From Variovorax sp. DXTD-1 (lineage in GTDB: Bacteria > Pseudomonadota > Gammaproteobacteria > Burkholderiales > Burkholderiaceae_C), in NCBI RefSeq assembly GCF_003984625.1, contig NZ_RWKH01000026.1:1-64000 (forward strand): a stretch of DNA of 64,000 bases. The letters run 5' to 3'. Shown here piece after piece: positions 8,401 to 15,997 of this stretch (positions are counted from its first letter, which is position 1; every line of letters starts with the position of its first letter). Below the pieces are notes generated by a model. That model searched no databases. It was not told where the DNA came from and saw only the letters and a program-made list of their open reading frames with translations. Both the position numbers and the translations under genes were made by a program.

Positions 8401-9262
8401 GAGCATGGACGTCAACTACAAGATCGCGGCCGACGGCCAGCTCACGGCCACCAACAAGCTGGTGCTCAACCAGCTGCAGTTCGGCGACGAAGTGCAGGGC
8501 GCGCCCAACAGCCTGCCGGTAAAGCTCGCGGTGGCGTTGCTGGCAGACCGCAACGGCGTGATCGACGTCGACCTGCCGCTGCGCGGCTCGCTCAACGATC
8601 CGCAGTTCAGCATCGGCCCGCTGATCTTCAAGGCCGTCATCAACCTCATCGTCAAGGCGGCGACGTCGCCGTTCAGCCTGCTGACCGGTGGGCTCGGCGG
8701 GGGCAGCGGCGAATCGAGCACCATCACCTTCGAGCCCGGCAGCTCGGTGCTCAGCGCGAGCGCCAAGGAAAGTCTGGACAAGGTCGTCAAGGCCCTGGTG
8801 GAGCGCCCGACCCTCCAGATGACGGTGGTCGGCACTTCCAGCCTCGAGCAGGAGCGCGACGCCTACCAGCGCCAGCGCCTGCGCCAGCTGGCCCAGGCCG
8901 AGAAGCGGCGTGCGGCCGTGCGCGGCGGCCAGGCGGGCACCGACGTGCCGCCGGTCACCGATGCCGAATACCCCGAGCTCCTGACCGCCGTGTACAAGCG
9001 CGCCGACATCACCAAGCCGCGCAACATGGTCGGGCTGGCCAAGGACCTGCCGGTGAAGGAAATGGAAAACCTGCTGATCACGAGCATTCCGGTCGATGAA
9101 GAGTCGATGCGGCAGTTGGCCGTGGAGCGCGGCGCCGTGGTACGCGACTACCTCCTGGCGCAAAAGCTCCCGAGCGACCGCCTGTTCCTTGGCGCCGTGA
9201 AAACCAAGGCAAGCGGCGCTGACTGGAAACCGGGCGCCGAACTCAACTTGGCCATGAAGTAG
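5453..9262 (+). CDS. Large AsmA-like DUF748 envelope protein with OmpA-like tail
   Basis: The 1269-residue protein has a short cytoplasmic start, one membrane helix (about residues 15-35) and a very long periplasmic part. Its beginning, with KLGRQVTVGKIDFKPWTLELALNDLSI, is typical of AsmA/TamB-type bridge proteins; DUF748 segments follow, separated by Ala/Pro-rich linkers (around 350-375, 570-590 and 805-870). Near the C-terminus STITFEPGSSVLSASAKESLDKV followed by a YQRQRLRQL helix resembles the OmpA/MotB peptidoglycan-binding fold. AsmA-family proteins are implicated in lipid transport to, or assembly of, the outer membrane; a specific role cannot be read here. ATG 5453 is chosen over an upstream in-frame ATG because it directly precedes the cytoplasmic/TM segment. 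Confidence 0.85.
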   Translation: MDVASLKQNKWTRRGIVALLVLLALWAIAWLAVPPIAKSQIQKVASEKLGRQVTVGKIDFKPWTLELALNDLSIATADGSRPQVAIKRIYADAELQSLLRLAPVIDAVLVESPAILLTHLADGKYDIDDIVAKLAAGPPPDPKAEPARFAIYNISIKDGAVDFDDQTVKRKHELRDFVLNVPFLSNLASKRDINTEPKLAFTLNGSKFDSAALTTPFAESRKTDAHVQFKGLDLVPYLGYIPGGLPVKLQAGSLDADLKIDFAQAPAAGLKITGTIEARGAKLGDARGRDLLAFESLKLALADVRPLESVFHLSEVALSSPQLAVARDAKGQLNLLATDPATGAAEKVAAAPAAPASAPAGKAPEKPKLKVQVDKIALSGGRIGWRDETVKPAAVVDLSALGLDVTGVTWPMEKPAQFNGSTAVAGATLKFKGNATDKAADVQTEVEALPLSLAAPYLAQSLEPTLDGKLSGQIDIAWAQPDLKFKARRLAADGLALTQAKTALASVGRSELVDAEVDMTKHTLNVASFTATNPKVHIERDSEKRWMFERWLKTPTGGAVAEAKVAAPKPAGAGTAATSSAANTKPWVLTIGTLAVGNGTLSYADKASATPVAVEITALNLNAQKVAPETSTASPLQISGRIGSRRAEPGRFDYKGHVVLKPLSAEGRLEVASFPAHAFKAYYADALNVDIRRAFASYRGTVRYASAPAGMTLKLAGDTALDDFRANSISLTQSPGFDRNTNQLLSWKTLSLRGLQVSMAPNAAPAVDVRETTLTDFFARVIVDPTGRLNLLNLTKKGEAEANAAAATSAEAKTRRNLGGTSTTTAPLPQSGGAPASAEAMVGGSPEPARPASAPAATAQAGADAGLNPVINFGPMSLINGRIDFTDLFVKPNYSADLSELTGKLSSFSSNPPKGESGRPALADLELRGKAQQTAALEIAGKLNPLAKPLELDITAKMRDLDLAPLSPYSVRYSGHGIERGKMSMDVNYKIAADGQLTATNKLVLNQLQFGDEVQGAPNSLPVKLAVALLADRNGVIDVDLPLRGSLNDPQFSIGPLIFKAVINLIVKAATSPFSLLTGGLGGGSGESSTITFEPGSSVLSASAKESLDKVVKALVERPTLQMTVVGTSSLEQERDAYQRQRLRQLAQAEKRRAAVRGGQAGTDVPPVTDAEYPELLTAVYKRADITKPRNMVGLAKDLPVKEMENLLITSIPVDEESMRQLAVERGAVVRDYLLAQKLPSDRLFLGAVKTKASGADWKPGAELNLAMK

Positions 9263-9397
9263 GGCAGAAGAGCACTTGGTTTTTTGCGCCGGCCCGCTAT
9301 ATATGTAGGCCGCCGCCCGGGCCTTCCGGCAGCTATTTGGCTGCTGTCCCGGCATGGAATTCAACCGCCCGCCACAACTGGGTGAAAATGTCGATGT

Positions 9398-9433
9398 GCG
9401 CCGGCCTTTGCCGGCGCCTTCGCTTTCTCTCTT
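9398..9433 (+). terminator. Terminator after the DUF748 gene
   Basis: GCGCCGGC (9398-9405), loop CTTT, GCCGGCGC (9410-9417) form a perfect 8-bp stem followed by a pyrimidine-rich tail. It lies inside the longest frame that could be read for the next gene and so argues that the next gene starts after it, at GTG 9454. Confidence 0.7.
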
Positions 9434-9453
9434 CAGACAACGATCTCGCGCAA

Positions 9454-12312
9454 GTGACCTCTACTTCTTCCAAGCCACACGACCTCCAGGCCCTCGACAC
9501 GCTCACCGGCGGCGCCTTCACCGCGCCAACCTCGGGCGAGCGCGCCGCGCGCATCCGCGACTGGCTCGCGGGCAACCCCGCGCCCGAGCAGATGCAGGAA
9601 GTCTTCAAGGAGCTGAGCGGCCGCGACAAGGGCGCGGCGCGCCTCTTGCGCGAAAAGCTCGACGAACTCAAGCGCGCCAAGGGCCAGGAAGCCATTGCCG
9701 CCGAATGGGCGCAAAAGGCCGAGGCGTTGTTGGGTCAGTCCAAGCTCAACATTGCCGACGCGCTCGCCTGGCAGCGCGATGCCGCCAAGGCCGGTGCGCC
9801 GCTCTCGCGCGAGCCGCTGGCCGGTTTCAAGGTGCAACTCGCCGAGCGCGTGAAGGGCATCGAAGACCTGCAACACCGCGCCCAGGTGCACCGCGAAGCC
9901 GCCGTGCTGCTTGCGCAGCGCTTCGAAGTGCTCTCGACCAAGGGCTGGCAGGACGCCCAGGCCGCCGAAGAATCGCTGCGTGCCGACGTGACCCACTGGC
10001 AGCAACAGGCCGCCGACATCACGTCCGATGCCAACTGGACCAGCCTGGACGCCAGGTTTGCCCCGCAGCTCGAATCATCGAAGGCCCAATTGCTGGTCGT
10101 GTCCGATGCGTTCCATGCGGCGCTGGCCCAGGCGCAAGCCGCGGCTGCAGACCCCGCGGCACCCCTGCCGCCGGTGCCCGTGTGGGCCGACGAGCTGCGC
10201 GCCGCGCGCGGTGAGGTGGTGGCGCCCAAGGCCGCACCCGCCAAGCCGGCTGCACCCAAGGTCGACCCCGCAGTGCGCGCAGCTGCGCAAGATGCCGTGC
10301 AAGTGGCCCTGGCCAAGCTCGAGCAGGAAACCGCCGAAGGTCACGGCAAGGCCAGCGCAGGTGCGGCCTCCGCGCTGCGTGCGGTGCTGAAGGAACACGG
10401 CAAGCTTGTCGATGCCCCGCTCGAAGCACGCGTGCATGCGGCGCTGGTGGCGGCCGGCGAACTCGAAGGCTGGCAGCGCTGGAGCGCTGACAAGCTGCGC
10501 GAAGACCTCGTCGCCAAGGCTGAGGGCCTTCTCAAGCGCCCCGAAGGCCAGGCCCTCGGCGGCCGCAAGATGCAGGAAACGCTGCGTTCGCTGCGCGACC
10601 AGTGGAAGCAGGCCGACCAGGGCGGCGTGCCCAACCATGCGCTGTGGAAGCGCTTCGACGAAGCCTGCAACGAGGCCCACAAGGTGGTCGAAGCCTGGCT
10701 CGAAAAGGTTCGCGCCGATGCGGCCGAGCACCGCGCCCACCGCGTGGCGCTGATCGAAGAGGTCAAGGCCTGGGCGGCCGAGCACGCCGAGCCTTCCGAT
10801 CTGAAGGCGCACAACCGCGCACTGCACCAGTTCGCCGACCGCTGGCGCGATGCCGGTCACGTGGGCGAGAAGCTCTTTGCCGAGCTGCAGCCGCAGTGGA
10901 ACGAAGCATTCGGCGCCGCGCGCGCCCCGTTCGAGACTGCGCAAAAGGCCAGCATCGAACGGCGCCAGGCCATGATCGCCGAGGCCGCCGAGCTTGGTGC
11001 CCAGCCCATGCTGCGCATCGACGCCGTCAAGGCGCTACAGCAGCGCTGGCAGGCGGAGGCCCAGAGCGTGCCGCTCGACCGCCGCCACGAACAGAAGCTG
11101 TGGGACGCCTTCCGCGCACCCATCGACGAAGCCTTCAATCGCAAGACGGCAGAGCGCGAGAAGTCTGCGACCGCGATGAGCGAACACGACCGCCATGTGC
11201 TCGAGGCGTCCAAGGCGCTCGACGCTGCCAACGCCGGCGGCGACGTGCAGAAGATTCGCGCCGCCATCGCCCGGCTCGAAGCCGCGCTGCGCGGCGAGGC
11301 GCCCCCGCCGGCACCCGCGCCCTCCAGCGACGGACCTTCGGTGGGCGCTACCGAGGTGGTTGCACCTGGGCAGGCCGCGGCCGAATTTGGCGAGAGCGCC
11401 GAGCAGGCCCCCGGCTCGAGCGATGCGGAAGCGTTGCCGGGCACGCGTGCCGAATCGGCACCTGCTGCCAATCCCGATCTGGTGGCCCCTGCCGACGGTG
11501 CAGATGCATCGGCGCGAGCCGACAGCGCAGCACACGAAGGCAGCGAGCCTGCTGCGGCCGAAGAAGCCAAGGCCCCGCCCGCACCGCCGAAGCCGGCGCC
11601 CAAGCCGGTGGTTGCCGTGCGCGGCGACGACCGCCCCGGCAACAGGAAGGCCGAAACAGCCCCGACAGGCCGTGCAGGCGGCAGGTTCGGTGATCGGCGC
11701 GATGGCGCCCGTCCGGGCCCGGGCGGCCCTGGTCGCCCGGGCGAGCGTGGAGCGCCTCGTCCCGACGGCCGTGGCGACCGCGGCGATCGCGGCGCACCGG
11801 CCGGACGCTTCGGCGACCGTCCGCCGCGCTTCGAAGACCGAGGTCCGCGGCTCGGCGACGCGGCCTTCCGCGCGCAGCGCGAAGCCCTTGAGCGTGCGGA
11901 CATGGCGCTGCGCAAGCTGGCGGCCCAGGCCCACGGTGAGGCGCTCACGCAAGTGCTCGGCGCATGGGAGCAGCGAGATGCATCCAAGCTGCCCAGCGTT
12001 CAGGAGTTGGGCCGCGCGGTCACGCCCGCGGTGCGCAGCGGCTGGTCTCAGGCCATCGGTTCGGCGCCCAAGGCCGCACCCGATGAAGCCGCCGAAGCAC
12101 TGCTGCGCCTGGAAATGGCCGCCGAAGTGTCGACGCCCGCCGAGCAGCTAGACGCACGCCGTGCGCTGCAGCTCAAGCTGTTGACGAAGCGCGGCGATCC
12201 GCCGCCGGCCCAGACATGGGGCCAGGACGCCGGCAAGGTGCTGGCTGCCGCGCACGATGCGGCCAGCGCGCGACGTTTGCAGAACGCGTTGAAGGCGCTG
12301 CTGCGAAAGTAG
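9454..12312 (+). CDS. DUF349-repeat protein with RG-rich linker
   Basis: A 952-residue, mostly helical cytoplasmic protein. DUF349 repeats are visible where segments read like LRDQWKQADQGGVPNHALWKRFDEACNEA and (F)ADRWRDAGHVGEKLFAELQPQWNEAF, with several more weakly conserved copies. Residues ~735-800 form a Gly/Arg/Asp-rich low-complexity linker (FGDRRDGARPGPGGPGR...), followed by a C-terminal helical domain. The function of DUF349 proteins is unsettled. The frame is open to an ATG at 9337, but a terminator hairpin sits at 9398-9433, so GTG 9454 is preferred. A bidirectional terminator follows at 12329. Confidence 0.75.
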   Translation: MTSTSSKPHDLQALDTLTGGAFTAPTSGERAARIRDWLAGNPAPEQMQEVFKELSGRDKGAARLLREKLDELKRAKGQEAIAAEWAQKAEALLGQSKLNIADALAWQRDAAKAGAPLSREPLAGFKVQLAERVKGIEDLQHRAQVHREAAVLLAQRFEVLSTKGWQDAQAAEESLRADVTHWQQQAADITSDANWTSLDARFAPQLESSKAQLLVVSDAFHAALAQAQAAAADPAAPLPPVPVWADELRAARGEVVAPKAAPAKPAAPKVDPAVRAAAQDAVQVALAKLEQETAEGHGKASAGAASALRAVLKEHGKLVDAPLEARVHAALVAAGELEGWQRWSADKLREDLVAKAEGLLKRPEGQALGGRKMQETLRSLRDQWKQADQGGVPNHALWKRFDEACNEAHKVVEAWLEKVRADAAEHRAHRVALIEEVKAWAAEHAEPSDLKAHNRALHQFADRWRDAGHVGEKLFAELQPQWNEAFGAARAPFETAQKASIERRQAMIAEAAELGAQPMLRIDAVKALQQRWQAEAQSVPLDRRHEQKLWDAFRAPIDEAFNRKTAEREKSATAMSEHDRHVLEASKALDAANAGGDVQKIRAAIARLEAALRGEAPPPAPAPSSDGPSVGATEVVAPGQAAAEFGESAEQAPGSSDAEALPGTRAESAPAANPDLVAPADGADASARADSAAHEGSEPAAAEEAKAPPAPPKPAPKPVVAVRGDDRPGNRKAETAPTGRAGGRFGDRRDGARPGPGGPGRPGERGAPRPDGRGDRGDRGAPAGRFGDRPPRFEDRGPRLGDAAFRAQREALERADMALRKLAAQAHGEALTQVLGAWEQRDASKLPSVQELGRAVTPAVRSGWSQAIGSAPKAAPDEAAEALLRLEMAAEVSTPAEQLDARRALQLKLLTKRGDPPPAQTWGQDAGKVLAAAHDAASARRLQNALKALLRK

Positions 12313-12328
12313 GCGAGTTCTCCCTCAT

Positions 12329-12361
12329 TAAAAAGGCGCCCGGCAGGGCGCTTTTTCTTTT
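12329..12361. terminator. Bidirectional terminator between convergent genes
   Basis: An A-run, GGCGCCC / GGGCGC stem and T-run (aaaaaGGCGCCCGGCAGGGCGC followed by ttttt, written here in parts) separate the DUF349 gene from the convergent mtfA gene. A-run on one side and T-run on the other allow it to work for both strands. Confidence 0.85.
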
Positions 12362-12376
12362 CTATTCGCTCGACGA

Positions 12377-13168
12377 TCAGGACTGGCTGCTTCCGAAGAA
12401 TTCGTCGAAAAGCCCAAGCACCGAAGGAAAGTCCCGCGCCAAGAACGAGCGATTCACGAAGTAGGCCTCGCAGGCCACCGCGAAAAATTCGCTGATCGAT
12501 GTCGCACCATAGTCGTCGAGCCATGGCGGCTCGGCGCCGAAGCGGTCGGCAAGGATCGTCTTCTCGCGAAAGTCTTCATACGCGGGCTGCAGCACCGAGA
12601 GCCATGCGGCGCGAGCCTCGCGCGCGCTTTTCTTGCCCGCAAAGCCCGGCGGCAGCGGGGGACAGCCGTCGGCATCGCCTCCGCGCATGTCGATCTTGTG
12701 GGCGAACTCGTGGATCACGACGTTGTAGCCGCCGCCCGTGGTGATGCCGCTGGCGAGCACGTCCTGCCAACTCAGCATGACCGGGCCGCGGTCCATGGCC
12801 TCGCCGGCCACTACCTCGTCGTATTCGTGCACCACCTGCGCTTCGTCGACGATCTTGCGCCGCGCAACGACTTCGGACGGATGCACCACGATGCCGACGA
12901 AATCGTCGTACCAGTCCAGGCCGCCCTTCAGGTTCAGAACCGGAAGCACCGCCTGCGCGGCAATCGCCAGCGCGACCTCGTCGGTGATGACGAAGCCCTG
13001 CGTGCCATGGAATTCCTTGTCGCGCAGGAATTCGGCGGTGAGGGTGCGCAGACGTTGTTGTGCGGCGTGAGGCAATTCGCCCAGAAAGGCATAGCGCTCG
13101 AGCGCTGCCTGCCAGGCAGCCTCCGGAATCGGGGGCAGGGCGCGCAACCGGCGCAGCCACTTGAACAT
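12377..13168 (-). CDS. mtfA: MtfA-like M90 zinc metallopeptidase
   Basis: This 263-residue protein carries the HEFAHKID zinc-binding motif (HExxH) and the downstream SISEFFAVACEAYF glutamate helix of the MtfA (Mlc titration factor A, peptidase M90) family. In E. coli MtfA binds the repressor Mlc and thereby influences the glucose PTS; in Burkholderiales the partner is unclear. The start at ATG 13168 (reading MFKWLRRL) is used because this N-terminus is typical; an upstream in-frame ATG would overlap lpxH. It follows lpxH by 8 bp, so the two are probably one operon. Confidence 0.9.
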   Translation of the reverse strand: MFKWLRRLRALPPIPEAAWQAALERYAFLGELPHAAQQRLRTLTAEFLRDKEFHGTQGFVITDEVALAIAAQAVLPVLNLKGGLDWYDDFVGIVVHPSEVVARRKIVDEAQVVHEYDEVVAGEAMDRGPVMLSWQDVLASGITTGGGYNVVIHEFAHKIDMRGGDADGCPPLPPGFAGKKSAREARAAWLSVLQPAYEDFREKTILADRFGAEPPWLDDYGATSISEFFAVACEAYFVNRSFLARDFPSVLGLFDEFFGSSQS

Positions 13169-13176
13169 TGCGGTGG

Positions 13177-13947
13177 TTAGCGCAGATCGACGCGTTGCGC
13201 GCCGGCGGGCGAAAGGCACAGCAACTGCGCGCGCGGCGGATGGGCGGCCACGTCCCAGTCGCTCAGCACCATGCGCTGGAGGCCGTCGCCCAGGTCGTGG
13301 TCGGCGGGCCGGTGCGTGTGGCCGTGCACCAGCGTGCGTGCGCGCGCCTGCTCAAGCCATTGGCGTGCGGCACCGCCATCCACATCGGCCCAGAGCGCCG
13401 CCGGGTTGTGCTTGCGGTCTTCGCTTTGCGTACGCATCGATCGTGCGAGCGCCCGGCGCTCGGCCAGCGGCCTGGCCAGGAACGCAGCCTGCCATTCGGG
13501 CGTGCGCACCTGGGCGCGAAACTTGAGGTAGTCGGTGTCTTCCAGGCAAAGAATGTCGCCGTGGCTCAGCAGCCAGCGTTCGCCGTGCAGCACCAGCACC
13601 GTGGGATCGTCCAGCAGCGTGAAGCCGCATTGGGCCGCCAGCGCCGGGCCCACGAGGAAGTCGCGGTTGCCGTGCATGAAGTACACCGGCAGCCGTTCGG
13701 CCGTGCGGCGCAGCAGCTCGGCGCACTGCGCCTCGAAGCCGGGCGGGGCGGCGGCATCGTCGCCCACCCACACTTCGAGCAGGTCGCCGAGGATGATCAG
13801 CGCATCGGTCGGCGTGGTCTGCAAATAGCCCCGCCAGGCCTCGAAGGTGGCGGGCTCGCCGGCCTGCAGATGCAGGTCGGAAATGAGGTCGACGGTGCGC
13901 CACGTGGGCGGGGCGAGCAGCTCCTTGAAAGCCGGATTTGCCGCCAT
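13177..13947 (-). CDS. lpxH: UDP-2,3-diacylglucosamine diphosphatase LpxH
   Basis: The 256-residue calcineurin-like phosphoesterase hydrolyses UDP-2,3-diacylglucosamine to lipid X and UMP in lipid A synthesis at the inner membrane. Metal-binding motifs are all present: SDLHL, GDLLEVWVGDD, MHGNRDF, LSHGDILC and VHGHTH. The start codon at 13947 gives a normal length. It lies between ppiB (upstream) and mtfA (downstream) on the same strand. Confidence 0.96.
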   Translation of the reverse strand: MAANPAFKELLAPPTWRTVDLISDLHLQAGEPATFEAWRGYLQTTPTDALIILGDLLEVWVGDDAAAPPGFEAQCAELLRRTAERLPVYFMHGNRDFLVGPALAAQCGFTLLDDPTVLVLHGERWLLSHGDILCLEDTDYLKFRAQVRTPEWQAAFLARPLAERRALARSMRTQSEDRKHNPAALWADVDGGAARQWLEQARARTLVHGHTHRPADHDLGDGLQRMVLSDWDVAAHPPRAQLLCLSPAGAQRVDLR

Positions 13948-13982
13948 GCCGCTGTCGCGCTCCTGCCTGCTCTTGCCGGTCG

Positions 13983-14495
13983 TTACTCGGAGACGACGAC
14001 AGCCTTCTCGATCACGACGTCTTCGAGCGGCACGTCGTCGTGGAAGCCCTTGCGGCCGGTTTTCACGGCCTTGATCTGGTCCACCACGTCGGTGCCGCCG
14101 GTGACCTTGCCGAACACCGCGTAGCCCCAGCCTTGGGCCGAGGGAGCGGTGTGGTTCAGGAAGCCGTTGTCGGCCACGTTGATGAAGAACTGGGCGGTGG
14201 CCGAGTGCGGGGCGCTCGTGCGGGCCATGGCCACGGTGTAGTTGTCGTTCTTGAGGCCGTTGTTGGCTTCGTTCTCGATTTCGGCGCCGGTGGGCTTTTG
14301 CTTCATGCCGGGCTCGAAGCCGCCGCCTTGCACCATGAAGCCCGGAATCACGCGATGGAACACCGTGTTGTCGTAGTGACCGTTCTTCACATAGCTGACG
14401 AAATTTTCGGCCGACTTGGGGGCCTTGGCGCTGTCGAGCTCGAGCGTGATCACGCCGTAGTTCTTGATGTGCAGTTCGACTTTGGGGTTGCTCAT
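13983..14495 (-). CDS. ppiB: Cytoplasmic peptidyl-prolyl isomerase (cyclophilin)
   Basis: A 170-residue cyclophilin without a signal peptide. Active-site segments FHRVIPGFMVQGGGF, NEANNGLKNDNYTVAMART and SATAQFFINV match the PpiB type. It should catalyse cis-trans isomerisation of Xaa-Pro bonds in the cytoplasm. It lies 33 bp after a second, exported cyclophilin gene on the same strand, so the pair looks like an old duplication with one copy gaining export. Confidence 0.95.
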   Translation of the reverse strand: MSNPKVELHIKNYGVITLELDSAKAPKSAENFVSYVKNGHYDNTVFHRVIPGFMVQGGGFEPGMKQKPTGAEIENEANNGLKNDNYTVAMARTSAPHSATAQFFINVADNGFLNHTAPSAQGWGYAVFGKVTGGTDVVDQIKAVKTGRKGFHDDVPLEDVVIEKAVVVSE

Positions 14496-14528
14496 GAGGG
14501 AGTCCTTCTTTCGGATGTGTTCGAGAAA

Positions 14529-15134
14529 TTACTTCGCCAGTGTGGCGGACTTGATGATGATGGGCTCGAGCGGCACGTTCTGCATGCCGCCCTTGTTACC
14601 GGTTTGAACAGCGCGGATCTTGTCGACCACGTCGGTGCCGGCCACGACGCGGCCGAACACGGTGTAGCCATAGCCGTCCGGGTTGGGCGCGTTGAGCGAG
14701 TCGTTGTTCTTCACATTGATGAAGAACTGCGAGGTGGCGGAATTCGGGTTGCCGGTGCGCGCCATGGCAATGGTGTACCTGTCGTTCTTCAGTCCATTGT
14801 TGGCTTCGAGGGCAATGGGCGGACGCGTGGGTTTTTGTTGCATCTCGGCCGTGAAGCCGCCGCCCTGGATCATGAAGCCGTCGATCACGCGGTGGAACAC
14901 GGTGCCGTCGTAGTGCTTGTCGCTGACGTACTGCAGAAAGTTTTCGACGGTCTTGGGTGCCTTGGCCTGGTCGAGCTCGACCAGGATGTCGCCGGCCGAG
15001 GTCGCGAGCTTCACGCGAGGCCCGGGCTGCTGGGCATGCACGGCACCGGCAAAGGCGAGGGCGGCGGCCAGCGCGAAGGCACCGCGGCGGCTGAATCGCG
15101 TGGACGGGAAATTGAACAAGGCTTGGATCGTCAA
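14529..15134 (-). CDS. ppiA: Periplasmic peptidyl-prolyl isomerase (cyclophilin)
   Basis: A 201-residue cyclophilin with an N-terminal signal peptide (twin Arg, then an Ala-rich core ending AGAVHAQ). The catalytic region FHRVIDGFMIQGGGF and SQFFINV are intact. TTG at 15134 is chosen because GGAG precedes it by about 7 nt and the signal peptide then has a sensible length; the open frame extends further upstream. It acts on periplasmic proteins, paired with the cytoplasmic ppiB 33 bp downstream. Confidence 0.88.
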   Translation of the reverse strand: MTIQALFNFPSTRFSRRGAFALAAALAFAGAVHAQQPGPRVKLATSAGDILVELDQAKAPKTVENFLQYVSDKHYDGTVFHRVIDGFMIQGGGFTAEMQQKPTRPPIALEANNGLKNDRYTIAMARTGNPNSATSQFFINVKNNDSLNAPNPDGYGYTVFGRVVAGTDVVDKIRAVQTGNKGGMQNVPLEPIIIKSATLAK

Positions 15135-15213
15135 GGAAAGCTCCGTGTGCGAATGATGTGGGGTGCGGGCCGAGCAACGCAAGCTGCCGCGGCCAGGGTG
15201 GGCGTGCGGCCGG

Positions 15214-15804
15214 TTACTTGCTCGGGCGGCCGACCGGCTTGCGAACTTCCGCCGGGGGCGGCGGCAGCGTTGCGGCTTGCGCCTCGGACTTCGGGTTGAA
15301 GATCTGGCGGATCAGCGAGAGCTTGGGCGCGACGCTGGCGTTGGTGCTGGCGAATTGCTGCGCCCGCACATACTCCTGGGCAGCCAGGCGCGCATACACG
15401 TCGCCGAGATTTTCATGCGCGGTGGCGTAGTTGGGGTTAAGCCTGAGCGCTTGTTCCAGCGCGGCGCGCGCCTGGTCGAACTTACTCTGCGCCGCATACA
15501 GCGCGGCCAGGTTGTTGTAGGGCTCGGGCAGTTCCGGGAAGTCCTGCGTCAGCTGCGTGAACGCCGCGATGGCCTCGTTCTGCTTCTTCTGCTCGGTGAG
15601 GATCACGCCCCGCAGAAAGCGCATCTGCGGATCGCGCGGCTTGCCGGCAATGTAGGCATCGGCCTTGGCGAGTGCCTCGTTCGACTTGCCCTGGCGCAGC
15701 AGCGTGTTGACGTCGTCGTAGTCGTTGGCGTACGCGGCGGAACCCCACAGGCTGAAGAGCAGTGCAAAGGCGATGGAGAGTTTGGAGAACGCGACGTGCT
15801 TCAT
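15214..15804 (-). CDS. Exported TPR-repeat protein
   Basis: The 196-residue product starts with a signal peptide (MKHVAFSKLSIAFALLF..., cleavage near AAYA-N). It carries about three tetratricopeptide repeats (for example the EPYNNLAALYAAQSKFDQARAALEQALRLNPN unit), then a Pro-rich tail. TPRs mediate protein-protein contacts; the partner is unknown. It lies upstream of the ppiA-ppiB pair on the same strand and diverges from cysS. Confidence 0.8.
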   Translation of the reverse strand: MKHVAFSKLSIAFALLFSLWGSAAYANDYDDVNTLLRQGKSNEALAKADAYIAGKPRDPQMRFLRGVILTEQKKQNEAIAAFTQLTQDFPELPEPYNNLAALYAAQSKFDQARAALEQALRLNPNYATAHENLGDVYARLAAQEYVRAQQFASTNASVAPKLSLIRQIFNPKSEAQAATLPPPPAEVRKPVGRPSK

Positions 15805-15997
15805 GAAGCCTCGGCAAGATTGGGAAGTGCGGGCCTCGAAAACACCCGGAATGTACACGGCAGCAGCCGTTTATACTGCGATGCATTGTAGCCGAGGGGC
15901 CATGTCCAACCCCTCGCGGCCACTGTCCCCGTCACCCCTGAAATTCAACGTCGTTCGCCCGTGCCGCACGTGCGCGAAGCGACGCTTTCCGAGCCTC

